Source: Aspidapion aeneum
Taxonomy: Eukaryota; Arthropoda; Insecta; Coleoptera; Brentidae
DNA length: 64,000 nucleotides
Assembly (NCBI GenBank): GCA_963576565.1
Contig: OY755046.1
Coordinates: forward strand, 47,486,786 to 47,550,785
Direction of reading: 5' to 3'
This document shows, one piece after another, positions 1 to 11,629 of this stretch. Both the position numbers and the translations under genes were made by a program. Numbering within the stretch: the stretch's first letter is position 1; each line of letters begins with the position of its first letter. The notes beneath the pieces are model-generated. The model had not been told where the DNA came from. It saw nothing but the letters and a program-made list of their open reading frames with translations, and did not search any database.

Positions 1-481
1 TTTCTGATCTCTTAAAACAAAGGTACTTTGCTCTTAACACTTTTTATAAAAACAACCTACTAAAACACCCTGTATATTAATTGATATGGTTTATTTTCCC
101 AACATGTTAGCTCAGGACCAAGCAGGAGCGATTCTCAAAAAATCAGAATCTAAATCGATTTTTTTTTGTCATTTATACCTTACTAGCACACAATCCGTGG
201 ACACACTGTATTCTAATACAGGGTTCCTAAATTGTGATCTAAAAGTAGAATCTCTATAAGCTAAACAAACAGAAATGTCAGATAGAGATGGTGTGGCTCA
301 AAGAAAATTAATACTAAATTTTGGTTATCCAATATTTCTAGTTCATAGTGAGACATCCATATTTGCATCTAACTCTCTGATTAAAATTTTAAATCACACT
401 ATACTTTTTATTAATATACCTAACGCGATACGTTTTAGCAAGGGTAAAATTAAAAAACAAAAAATTATAAAAAGTTTACTG

Positions 482-553
482 CACTTCGGTGGGACTCGAA
501 CCCGGAACTTTCGGGTCTTCAAGCCAATGCCCGACCAATTGAGCCACCGAAAG
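482..553 (-). tRNA. tRNA-Phe-like (anticodon GAA), possibly degenerate
   Basis: On the minus strand a 72-nt sequence folds like a tRNA: acceptor CTTTCGG at 553-547, U8, D stem GCTC/GGGC, anticodon loop TTGAAGA (anticodon GAA, Phe), T loop TTCGAGT. Box A (TGGCTCAATTGG) and box B (GGTTCGAGTCC) are both good polymerase III promoters, and a T5 terminator follows about ten bases after the 3' end. Odd points are an unpaired first acceptor position, two mismatches in the T stem and one at the top of the anticodon stem. It could be a weak functional tRNA, a pseudogene, or the head of a tRNA-derived SINE; no CCA is encoded. Confidence 0.5.
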
Positions 554-603
554 CATAAGTATATTTTTTTAAAACTTCCTATCATGATCAGTGCCGCAGT
601 ATA

Positions 604-904
604 AGAAAGCAGGAACGCTTCACACGGGGTATTCGCTCGACCTTCACTTAGAATTGTTGTTTACCGTTTTGAGTAAAACCTTGTTTTATTGTACTTTGGT
701 ATTTAATTTTTTTTTAAATCAAAAAATCACTTTTTTTAATTTTTATTAGAGAACTGCTTTTGTGAGCATTTCTCGTAAATTGAAACATTGAATTTATTGT
801 CGCATAGAAACTTTCGACATTTAAATCGATTTTGAACTGAGACAGTGCTAGCAGAGCGAGAGAAAGAGCTACTACTATGCTAACCAACTTTCAGAAACTT
901 CTAG
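604..904. other. No recognisable feature
   Basis: AT-rich DNA between the tRNA-like sequence and the first LINE relic. No coding frame, repeat end or regulatory motif could be supported. Confidence 0.5.
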
Positions 905-2062
905 GAGAACTGCTACTAGTACTATGTCGGTTTAGAACGTTTTTCTACGTGGTCCGACGCCTATTCTACCTCTTTCGATCCTGACAATCATCTTCTGTCA
1001 GGTTTTTTTGACTCGTTGATCTTTGGATTTACTGTTGCCATTCTAGTTTAGGACGCCCTCTTTTTCTGCGCCCTATTGGTTGTCATTCCAGGACCTGCTT
1101 TGCCATTATTACCATATCAGTAGTCTTTTAGTGATGTCATCCATTCTGCTTCCCTCGATTTCCATTCTTTCTTTTATGATCTCATTTCTTATATGATGTG
1201 TTATTATATAGATATTCTCATTGATCTTCTTATTGCATCCATTTCGACACTTTCCATTTTTGTTTTATATTTTTCTGTTACGCAACAAGTCTCTATTCCA
1301 TATAACAGCGTGCTTTTCACCATCGTTTCATATATGTTAAATTTTACATTCTTTTTGATCTCTCTGTTCCATTAAATACTGTTAAGACATTCAATAACCT
1401 TTTTTGCTTTTACTATTATTTTTTCCAGTTCTTTACAGTCTGTTCCTGTCTTATCAAATGTGATACCCAAGTATACATACTCATTGTATGGAGATATTGT
1501 TTGTCCATTGTCTAGTTATAACTCACTTGATTCGTTTCCACGTGCACTGTTAACCCCCAGTTCTGGTATTCTTCCGTTAACTTTCTCATCATATACTCCA
1601 TGTCTTCTTTATCATTAGCTATAATTACTTGGTCGTCAGCAAACTTTATTGTGTATACGGTAAATCGGTGGTTAAGTTGTATTCCCATGCCATGTACTTT
1701 ACGTTTCCAGTTTGTTAGAGCTACTGCGATATGTATTTTGAAATGAGTTGGAGAGATACAACATAAAGTAGATTTCCAATTTTAATTTTAGATTTGGGCC
1801 CTTTGTATAGTTCTTTTATCGCTTTTATGTATATATGGTTGACATTAGTTTGCTCTAACACTGTCCATAATTTTTCTACTGGAACGGCATCATATGCTTT
1901 TTGTAGGTCCTCAAAGGTCTCTATATTTCTGGCACTCCTTTTCTCAATTACTTGTTTAAGACAAAAAACATTATCACTACAAGACCTGCATGAACGAAAC
2001 CTACTTTGCTCTTCTTCTTGTTCATGACAATCATTCTATATTAGTTCTCTAGAATCCTACAG
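905..2062 (-). pseudogene. Non-LTR retrotransposon (LINE) relic, RT to 3' end
   Basis: Read on the minus strand this is a 5'-truncated LINE ORF2 relic. From about 2030 downward it encodes, with several frameshifts and stops, the RT palm region (GFRAGRSC-like block, then a LQKAYDAVP-like block) and the FADDQ catalytic block near 1640. The C-terminal tail includes a KRGRPKLEW-type motif near 1070 and ends at a TAG-rich stretch near 915. The same family lies at 2657-3630 in the opposite orientation, with long near-identical segments. The ORF is broken and cannot encode an active enzyme. The clade (RTE/CR1-like) is inferred from motif layout only. Confidence 0.75.
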
Positions 2063-2656
2063 TACTCTAAGTAGATTGTACGGTAGGAGAACTGGAGAGG
2101 ACAATTTAACGATAGAACTCTCAAATGATCAAAGAGTTGACAGTAACTGTCAAGACAAATTTTCTGCGATTAATCTCATAGGTAAAAAGATCTAATTATG
2201 AGAGTAAACACACTGGTTCAGTTTAAGATAGACTTTGCCCATACGCTCACCTGATTTCACTATAAAACTACTATTGACCAAGATGTTGACATAATATATT
2301 ATCTTGTGCTTTGGCTATTACGTGAGCTTCAATGCTATTTTTATTAGACAGTGCGAGATTATTTGTAAACTTTTGTTAACAGTTTGCAAAATTTTATTGT
2401 ATAAATCATGTTTTTTAATCATGACATTGCCCACAAGACATCACTGCCAAAAAAAAATTATAATGGACATCCAATTATAATTCTCCAGTTCTCTACCCTT
2501 ATTTATTTGTAGTCGTCATTGGTCCCCCAAATTCCCCAATCTTATCTGAGCGACTGTCTTGAGGAAACACAAATCTTACCTTGCAATATGCAAGAAAATA
2601 GAATCAGGCAGGTTCACACAAGCATTCATATGTTCAAAACATAAAAAGGAAACAAG

Positions 2657-3630
2657 GTGTATTGCAACAATTACAGAGGAATTTCAGTAACCAGTAGTTT
2701 GAGTAGATTGTACGGTAGGATTCTTAGAGATCTAATAAAGAATAATTTTCATGAACAAGAAGAAGAAGAGCAAGGTGGGTTTCGTGCAGGCAGATCATGT
2801 AGTGATAATGTTTTTTGTCTTAAACAAGTAATTGAGAAAAGTAGAGCCAGAAATATAGAGACTCATATCACCTTTATGGACTTACAAAAAGTATATGATA
2901 CCGTTCCAGTAGAAAATATATGGACAGTGTTAGAGCAAACTGATATCAACCATACATACATAAAAGCGATAAAAGAACTATATACAAAGGGTCAAAATCT
3001 AAAATTAAAATTGGAAATCGACTTTCAAAAGAATTCCTGGTAACGAAAGGCTTAAGACAGGGATGTTGTATATCTCCAACTCTTTTTAAAATATATATCG
3101 CACTAGATTTAAAAAACTGGAAACGTAAAGTATGCGGCATGGGAGTACAACTTAACGACCGATTTACCATATACACACTACAGTTTGCTGACGACCAATT
3201 AATTGTAGCTAATGATAAAGAAGACATGGAGTATATGATGAGAAAGTTAACGGAAGAATACCAAAAGTGGGGACTAACAGTGAACGTGGACAAGACACAG
3301 TACTTATGTATTGAAAACGAATTTAGTGAGTTAGAACTAGACAATGGACAAACAATATCTCCATGCAATGAGTATGTATACTTGGGTGTCACATTTGATA
3401 TACTGTAATGAACTGGAAAAAAAATAGTTAGATCAAAAAAGGTTATTGGATGTCTTAACAGTATTTTATGGGGCAGAGAGAAAAGAAAAAGAAAAGCACG
3501 GTGTTGTATGGAATAGAGACTTTTCGCGTAACAGAAAAATACAAAACAAAATGATTGTCAATATCGACGGAGGTTGATAAAAGGCGTCGGACAACGTAGA
3601 AAAAACGTTCTAAACTGACATAGTAGTAGT
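2657..3630 (+). pseudogene. Non-LTR retrotransposon (LINE) relic, same family, opposite strand
   Basis: Plus-strand copy of the LINE at 905-2062. The frame at 2657-3043 holds the RT fingers/palm blocks (NNYRGISVTSSLSRLYGRIL, then QGGFRAGRSCSDN, then FMDLQKVYDTVP). A shift near 3043 leads into the frame 3139-3408, which carries the catalytic LQFADDQLIVAND block and the YVYLGVTF block expected shortly after it. Beyond 3408 further frameshifted pieces (YGIET-like near 3510) run to a tail rich in TAG triplets around 3620. The endonuclease domain is absent, as in a 5'-truncated insertion. The copy is defective. It diverges little from the inverted partner, so both derive from one fairly recent family. 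Confidence 0.8.
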
Positions 3631-3639
3631 AGGTTTATT

Positions 3640-5826
3640 TATCGTCATCCATCCATGTACTGTCTCTCCCAAGCAATGCTTAGCTTTGGAGTAACGATTT
3701 TGTATGCTGCTGACCACTCATAATCATCAAATTAAGCGGTTTATCCACGTAGTCACTCCTATCACAAAAAAACAGGTATAAAATCCTCTCCAAAATCTTC
3801 TACAACCAGAATGTCAACTCTCAGAGTAGACCAGGATCATTCCAGACCAATAAAACCAGAAAAAGTGTATGACAAAGTTGTGTTTTTTACCTGTTTTATT
3901 TAACGCATTATCTGACCCCGAAAAACTTATTTATGAACAGATAAGCCAACCCGCAGTTACATTTTTAAACTCAACGTCAAAAATCTTACAAAAAACATAT
4001 TTAAGACTTTTCTGTTTGAACTTCTGCCATGTTTAAGCCGCCATATCTAGCCCAGTATCAGTTTCTGTTTGGAACTAATAGCCGTTTCTTATTCCTCTTT
4101 CGATCTGTATACTTTTTAGTGACTTTGATGAGTTTGGTAAAAACGTGAAATTTTGTACACAGGGGTAAGTATAGCCAATTTAGTGGTTTTTTAAATATAA
4201 CTCGAGAATCGCTTAACCTACAACAAAAATTAGACACACTATGAATACATATTTTATGTTTTTTTTCTGTAAAAGCAGTAGTTTTCTTTAAAAATTCAAG
4301 AAACCTAAAAAAACAGTGTATATGAACAATTTATTGATATGAATTACACAAGTTACAGTATAGAGACAACAGAAAAACCAAGTATTGAGGATGTTTTGGA
4401 AAGGCCATTATAGTAGAAGCAAGGGTTAGATATGACCCGATGTACCTATTCCAAATTATTAATATTTATTTTTCTATATTTGACAAACGAACTAATTAAA
4501 ACAATAAACATTTAAATTAAACAAATCTGTATGTAGTAAGTCCAGCCTGCGTTACTCGTTTGATTGTTACAGTTACTTTTATATTATTATTATATATTTT
4601 TATATAAGTATAATGTATCAAGGAGATAACGTGATAATGGCACTAACTTATTAATATCTTTTTACAATACCCAAGAAGAAAAAATCAGGAGATTAAAAAA
4701 ATGTTATAAAAATATTGTCCAATTTTTTTCTTATTTGTGTTGCTGTTATGGAATCTCTTTTAACACACTTTGTTGGCTATTTTGGTGGGGATTGATCCCC
4801 CTGATTTCCCCCTTCGGTACGGCCTTGCCAATATTTCATATTTTAGTTGCCAAAATACATAAAAAATCGATTAACCGATTGAAAAATCGGTATTAAGTCC
4901 AATTCAAATTAAGGAGATCATAGATAAAATTGCAGCATCAAGTTCATTATTAGAAAAGTCGTTACCATATGAAAAATTAGCATATCTGATCTGCCCCCGG
5001 TAGTTAAAAGGGCGCAGTGAGGTTCGGAAAAAAACAACTTCAAAGTTTTAATTGTTCATAAGATAGTACTACAGTTACAGCTATTTGTTTTTTTTAAGTT
5101 TTTTCTTAAATTTTATTACATAGGACATGATGGGGAATCCGTTGAGACGAAAAACCTAAATTCGAAAAAAAATTACTTGCAGCCTTCGAACTAACAGGGG
5201 CCAGAAATTTTGTACGTTTTTATTTTTTGTTTGAGTTTTCATTTTGTGAAAAAAATTAGATAATAATTATGTTAATAGGTACCTAGTGTTTAATATAGGC
5301 ATACAGAATATAAAACTTTACAAAAATATCTAGAGTAGTATCACAGATATTAATAAAAAAGGAGATTTTCTGAAAGTCTTTAAACACCTTGTATCTCACA
5401 AGTTAGGATGTTTAAGACATGCATACATATGTTAATATAAAGTTTTTTTTCTGAAACTGCAAATTACATCCTTTAAAATTAGCATGTTATTTAATACAAA
5501 ACCTCTATAATATCAAAAACTGCCGTAAAATTTTTGTGCCGAAGCGAGGGCCGAATAAAAAAAAATTGCCAGGGCCGGTTAGTTTGAGCCCATCCAACCC
5601 TGGTAGAAGCTAACCACAATATGTTTGAGTAAAATCGATGTAATAATAAAAAAGTTACGTGATTCAAACTCCTTTTCGCCATCTTTGGAAAAAGATGCGC
5701 CGGGTTGTTTATGCAGGATTTTCTCTGGTACCTTAATTTTTTTCGGAACATGATTTTATGACGAATCGACTAAAATACATGAAAATCGGTTTGCAATTTA
5801 AGCCCAAATTCCTACTGGGCTCTTAA
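3640..5826. other. Unannotated AT-rich stretch
   Basis: No coding frame with recognisable motifs, no TIR pair and no tandem repeat could be supported. The open frame at 5491-5751 (minus) shows no family features. Short palindromic runs occur near 4865-4895 (repeated ATCGATT/CCGATT), without further context. Confidence 0.4.
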
Positions 5827-6789
5827 CCCACATAGCACAAAAATCACATCAACGTTAAATTAACGTGAACAATAATAACAACGTTTTTTTTTACTTGAAA
5901 ACAACCCCATACCATGTAATATTTATTTTGTTAAATCTACATGCTTAAAGATAACTTAAAAACAAGAAGAAATCAAGCTATAAAATGTACTGGTGCTGTG
6001 TATATAACGTGTTTTTTACCCTAGTTATTTTCATGTACCAAATTCACACTTGAAAAGTCCTCCACATGTTCTAAAACGCCACTAGATTAAGACTTCTCAA
6101 ACCTACTAACTTTCTGCGTCTTTTTTGGTCACGTTTTTTTAATACCATTTTTTTAATTTAAAGAGACGCGAAAGGAAGTTATAAAAGTTCACTAGTTTAA
6201 GACTACAACACTTCAAGACAATTTTAAAGATGGCACTCAAGACAAGACAAAACATGTATATATCTATCTATATACATTATATATTTTTTTAAAATAAACT
6301 AGATTTTTTAACAATAAACAGAATATTAATGTGTCTTTATCAGGTTAATAACAGATGCGTCGTGATCAGGGATGAGTTCCTTAAAAGGTTTTTGGAGTTT
6401 AGAGGCCAAAGCACTGCCTGATAGATTTCGTCAAAGTGAAAAATCCCGACAATAGGTGCCGCTGCAGCTAGTAAAATCTCAAAAATATTCGGTAGAAAAG
6501 CCATCCTAGTCGCGTTTTAAAATTCGTGTAGAAAAGGCGTGAATCTAATGTGATTTTAACGTTTAAAAAAATCACTTGAAACTAACGTAAAAACATTTCT
6601 GTTTTAATTTGATAAAGGCGTTATTAAAACGCAGTTTTTAGCAACGTTATTTTTTATAACGTTAATGAAAGACCTATTAAGCTTGTTTTCATATATAAAA
6701 TAAACGTTTTTTTCTAGCAGCTTTTAAAATCAACGTTTTTTTTTCTCACGCCTTTTTTACATGTGAAACACGTGATTGTGCTATGTGGG
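5827..6789. mobile_element. TIR element, TIR CCCACATAGCACAA, non-autonomous
   Basis: The two ends form a perfect 14-bp inverted repeat (CCCACATAGCACAA at 5827-5840, its complement at 6776-6789). The left flank is TTAA (5823-5826), but the right flank is AAAC, so no target duplication is conserved. The 963-bp interior has no coding frame and is unusual in holding many AACGTT/ACGTTT motifs near both ends. A TTAA target with a CCC-starting TIR fits piggyBac-like elements, but this is inference. A second element at 57295-57642 has a related terminus and is also ACGTT-rich. Confidence 0.6.
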
Positions 6790-8289
6790 AAACCATTAGA
6801 CTAAATATTGAAAGTTCTTTTGAGGTATCTATTCTGCTTACTTGTGAATGAACCTAAAGAAAAACTAAAATAAAAAATTCGAAGCTATCTGCAGAACAAA
6901 AAATATTTATCTTATAGTAATTATTATGTTTTCTAATAATATTCAATTTAATAAATGACCTTAATTGCGCAAAGAAATGAATATGATGGTTAAATGGGTT
7001 AATGTTTAAATGATAGCTTGCAAAAAAATGTTTACTTTGCAAAATGCAATCAGTTGCATCTTTTATTTTTAACCGACTGGTCATCTATTAGATTTAGAAT
7101 TTCAAATTAGAAACCGAGAAAGGTATCTTAGTAGATGAAGAATTAGTTTTTATTAAAGAACTAATTAACATGAGAAGAGTGAATACTTACAATTTATCGA
7201 AAAAATACTTAGTACTAACACAAAGTAATACTAAAGAACTTTAGGTATGCATCCATCAAGTAATTTATAAATTTCTTTGAAAAGCGATCGATCATCAACT
7301 CCAGGGAAAAGAAGATTGATAATGGCATGTCTAAAGTGAATTCTACACATGGGATGACTACTAAAATTTTAAAAATAAAATAAAATGAGTGTCCTAATTT
7401 TGATTTGTTGTGGGGTTTTAGTTATTTCAAACTATGAGTGCCTGCCAGGCAGGGTTGTTTACGCTGAGACAAGAAAATCATTAGAGAGCACTCTTTAGTT
7501 GGGTTTTGTACGCTTCACTTCATTTGATTTAAGGGGGATTTTTTAACTGGGGAAATGTTACATTTATCAATTATTTTAAGTTTTTGTAAAGCTATTACCT
7601 TATTCGTAACTGTTTTGATCTTTGCTTTTAGAGTTTATTTTAATTTTAAACCTTTTTATTATTGCTGCTTCCAGAGTTTTAAATATTGTTTTTATCTTTT
7701 TATGGTTTTCTTAACATCAAATATAAACCATTCGTTCGGCATTTATTATAACATCCCAAACCTAAACAGTTGTATTAAGTAAATTAAACAGTTGATTGAA
7801 TAATATTATTCAATCAACGTTTAAAATGTTGCTAAATAAATATGTTTACAAGAAACATACAAAAGGTTCCTGAAACGTAAAAGTTTATAGATTTTGAATA
7901 CTTGCAAACTACCAAAATAGTTTATTAACAACAAAATCAAATATATATTAAGAAGTGAAAATGTGAAGTTTTAAAGAAGAAATTTTAACAGGTATGTATG
8001 ATTTTCCTACATTGTTTAGATATTTGAGAAAAACGCTTATAGTATAAACTTCCTTCAAGAACCGCCAAACTCCCTCTCGAGATCGTAACAAATAATAAAT
8101 TTAATAACTTTTAATTTTATCAGTCATTTAAAGTGTGGCACAAATTGGTAGGTTGCAACATTTAAGCCTTGGCCACTTGATTTGGCAGTACCACTGTCAA
8201 CAAGGCCTTCTGTTACCCATCTTTGACTTTGTACACACCTGAATATTTGGACGAATATTGAGCCGCGTGTAGATTTCGCAAACCGCTCG
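6790..8289. other. Unannotated AT-rich stretch
   Basis: No gene, repeat boundary or RNA could be supported. The open frames at 6854-7084 (minus) and 7555-7782 (plus) are low-complexity, Phe/Ile-rich translations of AT-rich DNA. Confidence 0.4.
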
Positions 8290-8392
8290 ACGAATGGTTT
8301 GTAAGCGCGCTCGTAGCCCCGTTCAAACTAGATTTTGGTTCGCCGTTCGGCCCGTTGTGCGGCTTAATGTTCGTCAAAATCTTCAGGACTGT
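8290..8392. repeat. CG-richer direct repeat, copy 1 (partner 9467-9570)
   Basis: About 100 bp including GTTCAAACTAG at 8321 and a conserved TTCGTCAAAAT block near 8371. A diverged copy occurs in the same orientation at 9467-9570. The two copies bracket the two TTAA-flanked elements between them, so they may be remnants of one split element or two copies of another MITE. Confidence 0.55.
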
Positions 8393-8403
8393 AAGAGTCT
8401 TAA

Positions 8404-9025
8404 GCCCGGTCTAGACATAACATTTTAGCTTTCGTCTTGCCTGTCAGTCAAAAGGGTCAAGTATGACGGTTGAAAGACTAGCGTACACACTTGATAGTTT
8501 TAACGTACGTTTTTAGATCAGTTTTTGATACACCATGGAGGAAGCACTGCTTTTGTCAATAATGTTTTTTGTTTTAAAAGTGTGTAAATTAACCGTTTCA
8601 GTAGCTAAACATAGTTTTTTAACCAGTTTTTCAAAATGTTGTGCTGATTTAGTTTGGTAATGTCTCCTGAAGATGTAAGTTTCTGCTTACGAAACATGTC
8701 GGGACTATTTGTTTAAAACAAATTAGAAATTAGTGGAGGAAGACAATAACCTGTTTGATTATGTGATAATGTCGGACGTTTCGTATACCAACTTCTAAGT
8801 TGCACTCGAAAGGAATTAAAATTGTATGCACTACCACAAGAAATGCCGCTAAAACTGACGTTTTACCGGAAACAAAGCCTCTACCGATCAGTTCAACAGG
8901 TCCGACTAAAGTCCTGTTCAGTTCAGGCAAAACGTACGTTTTATTGTCTACATGAAAGATTTTGCCTGATCCGTTTTACCTGATCAAGTAAAACGTCAGG
9001 CAAAACGTTATGTGTAGACCCCGCT
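8404..9025. mobile_element. TTAA-flanked TIR element (622 bp)
   Basis: Left end GCCCGGTCTAGACATAAC begins directly after TTAA (8400-8403). The right end is its near-complement (9007-9024), followed one base later by TTAA (9026-9029). The TTAA duplication at both sides with a shared ~18-bp TIR marks a DNA transposon of the TTAA-target type. No intact transposase is present. A methionine codon near 8535 starts only a short open stretch with no support. The interior holds a hammerhead-like fold at 8662-8705. Confidence 0.65.
8662..8705 (+). ncRNA. Hammerhead-ribozyme-like fold (type I, minimal stem III)
   Basis: The core CTGAAGA (8667-8673) matches the hammerhead C3-A9 strand, with the tolerated change at position 7. 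Stem II is GTAAG/CTTAC with a 6-nt loop (8675-8690), followed by GAAA (8691-8694). A two-base-pair stem III with an AT loop follows, then C17 at 8700. Stem I is GTCTC (8662-8666) paired with GGGAC (8701-8705) directly on both sides of the core. One extra base (T8674) sits between A9 and stem II. Such minimal hammerheads are known from Penelope-like elements. Activity is not shown and the motif could be a degenerate relic. Confidence 0.3.
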
Positions 9026-9044
9026 TTAAAATTTGCAGCTTTAA

Positions 9045-9344
9045 AGGGGCCTACAGACACGCGAGCATTTCTTGAGATTAGTACGCGAACTAATCTCTGC
9101 ATACATGTACGTTTGGTGGAATTGCCTACACACACGAAGACAAAATTAAACGTTCTAAACATAAACACGATATTATCAATGCGTTTTGCCTAGACACCGA
9201 GAGATTTGCTCGCGTACATTGTGCGCGCGAACTAATCTTTCAGAGATATTTTAGGCGGATATTGTCTACACACGAAGAGATTAGTATGCGCAAACTTGTA
9301 CGCGCGTACTAATCTCTGGAAATGTTCGCGTGTCTGTAGGCCCC
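9045..9344. mobile_element. TTAA-flanked MITE (300 bp) with ~45-bp TIRs
   Basis: Ends beginning (A)GGGGCCTACAGACACGCG are inverted copies of each other over about 45 bp, and TTAA lies outside both (9041-9044, 9345-9348). Internally the motif GAGATTAGTACGCG recurs in both orientations several times (near 9074, 9086, 9270, 9303), giving a strongly self-complementary element. No coding capacity. It sits 15 bp from the neighbouring TTAA element at 8404-9025. Confidence 0.7.
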
Positions 9345-9466
9345 TTAAGATTCAATTGTCTGTTCGCCATTTTATATTGTCCCGTCCAAACCAACGAACC
9401 CATTCGCGCGCATTATCTGTGATATGTTGGAAAAAACCGACAAGCGATGAGAATGGCTAGGATTCG

Positions 9467-9570
9467 CCGAATCGTTCGCGAGCACGCTTAAGACACCGTT
9501 CAAACTAGTGCGTTCTGTTCGCCGGTCGGCTAGTTACCCAGCTCAATGTTCGTCAAAATGTTCAGGGGTG
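9467..9570. repeat. CG-richer direct repeat, copy 2 (partner 8290-8392)
   Basis: Second copy of the block described at 8290-8392, with GTTCAAACTAG at 9498 and the TTCGTCAAAAT block near 9549. A TTAA at 9489-9492 precedes GACACCGTTC, so this copy may begin with a TTAA-type element end. Confidence 0.5.
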
Positions 9571-10269
9571 GACGCGACTTCAGGTTTCATTTTCGCACGG
9601 CTTCATACCGCATCAAATCTTTATGAACTGCATGGCGTAAAAACAAAAATTGCACGTACCTTTTCAAGTTGCATGGAAAAGCTGATTCGTCTAAACAGCG
9701 CAGCGTTTAAAAGTTGTTGCCTCTTAGATTTATAGCTAGATACCTACTAACCCAAATTTTAGCCATTTTGCTCTTTCATTTTAAGTTTGATTGACTGATA
9801 CGAAGATATGACTGAAAGTGCTCAAATACAAAGATTGGGTGAAAGTCATTTGAATTTTTTTATCTGCAAGAGTGTAAGCCCAGTGGTATGCGAATTTGAT
9901 GGATCGAATAGATTGTTTATTATAAGTATTTAAGTTTTGTTCTTTTATAAATTGCATTGGCATACTTTGCTCTTTTTGTTTTGTTTTTGTAATTTGTAAA
10001 ATTCAAATTATTCACTTTTTAGTGAAGTGGCCTTTATGTGATCACATGGGAGAGATGTTGAAGATTGTTTAATTTACCTTTGATCGATTAGTAATAGATT
10101 ACATAATTTCAAGTCACAGGGTGTGCCTTTTTAAGCAAGAGGGCCTGTGGAACGTCATACATCCACGATGGCAGTTGTTTTTAGTTTTTTTTTATAAGCT
10201 TTGACTTAATTTTCGCTAAATTAGTTTTACAGTTAAATTGTAATTATGTTTTCTGTTTGCAAGAACACC
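9571..10269. other. Unannotated stretch
   Basis: Nothing recognisable. The frame 9508-9735 overlaps the preceding repeat and has no family features. Confidence 0.4.
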
Positions 10270-10279
10270 AATTAAAATA

Positions 10280-11251
10280 ATAGTAGTAGTAATAGTGTGA
10301 GGTAGGCTCTAGGCTTGGCGACTGAGCACATGAAGCGCCCTTTTCGCCAACCTCCGGGCATCCCCCTGTCTGCGTCCTGCCTTCGCTAAGGAATCTGCCC
10401 GTCTTCTGTACAAAGCCAGAATATCGGGCCACCTCAGATTCACAAGGTTCTCCGTCTCAAAGGCTTCCTTTTGGAATAACTCTCTTCTCTCCTCCTTGTA
10501 TGCTTCACATGATCAACATCGATCGCACATCGCGCCCTCCTTCACTCTCATATTCGCGAAGTGTCCTTGCAAGACGCAGTGTCCGGTTAGGACTCTATGG
10601 CTCCCACCTCTCTTCGTGTTCTATGGAGCAGCCAGTCCCTTCGGGATTTACTGTATCATGTCACTTACATTTTCGCCTGTCTGGCGTTTCCTGTGGTAAT
10701 CCATTCTTTTTGTATTTCTTTCTAAACCCACTCTGTTAGGGCCTACTTCATTTGCCCTCTTGTAAGCCCCAGGAAAGGCTCTGACCCGACGCATGTCTGC
10801 CTGGATCCACCCACTGGCGAGTTCGTCTGCTTTCTCGTTTCCTTAGACTCCCTGGGACCCATACGAGCTCCACCTCTCTTACTCCGGCCAACTCTTGAAA
10901 AGCATCCGCGCACTCCTGGACCAAACCCGCGGACATTGTTGGTTTGCAAAATGCTTTCAGCGCAGCTTGACTGTCTAAACAGATGCGGAGGCGCTTTCCT
11001 GTCCCCTTTCTAATTTCTTCCTCCCTTTTACCACCAGTATAGCGTAAACCGCCGCCTGAATGACTGTTGCATTGGATCCCAGTGAGTAGCTTTTTCCAAT
11101 ACCCTTGCTTTCCACGTACACTCCTGCACCGGTCGAATTCCGGTCTGTTAGCCTTGATCTGTCTGTATAGCAGACCGTGGCATCGCTAAGAAATTCAACC
11201 CCGTCCTGTTTCCATGCATCCCTTGGCGGTATAGTTACACGGTATAATTAT
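10280..11251 (-). pseudogene. R1/jockey-type LINE 3' end (RNase H to 3' tail), 5'-truncated
   Basis: Minus-strand, 5'-truncated insertion bracketed by a 10-bp target duplication (AATTAAAATA at 10270-10279 and 11252-11261). Read from 11251 downward it encodes relics of a C-terminal RNase H domain. These are a YTDRSRLTDRN-like start near 11170, a CLDSQAALKAF-like block near 10980, and a VELVWVPG block followed by KRESRRT where family members have GNExAD. A LTGHC-type zinc-binding tail lies near 10590. The 3' UTR ends in ACT/ATT triplets (10282-10296). Frames are broken. A second copy of the same family is at 58225-59145 on the plus strand; this copy keeps more of the 3' end. Family assignment rests on domain order. 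Confidence 0.75.
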
Positions 11252-11261
11252 AATTAAAATA

Positions 11262-11629
11262 GTAAGCATGCGCTCTATCCAGAGATTCTAGAATAACTAA
11301 AGATTGGATTTCAGAACCAGCAACCGAAATAATGGGTACACCATACCATGCATTTGACATTAGCATAGAAAAAACTGAAATAATAATAACAATAATTAAT
11401 AATTATTGTTTGTTATGCCAAAAAAAAAAAAATAAATAGATATGTATGCTTTGTATATCTAAAACTAGAAAGTATGGCAAAGGTTAGATAGAAACTTGAT
11501 AAGAAGGTTACTGGTAGGTAACCTTAACCAACTCGCTGTACTTTAAAAAATTCTCGGACTTTCCCTACTCTACTAAAAATAGTAATGTTTTAAGACTGAA
11601 CAGTTTTTGTTAGTTTAATTTTTAAAATA
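11262..11629. other. Unannotated stretch
   Basis: AT-rich, including an A-rich run near 11421. No feature supported. Confidence 0.4.

Noticed and set aside
10496..10739. Plus-strand frames overlapping the LINE
   Set aside because: They are antisense to the R1-type LINE relic, whose coding strand is minus.
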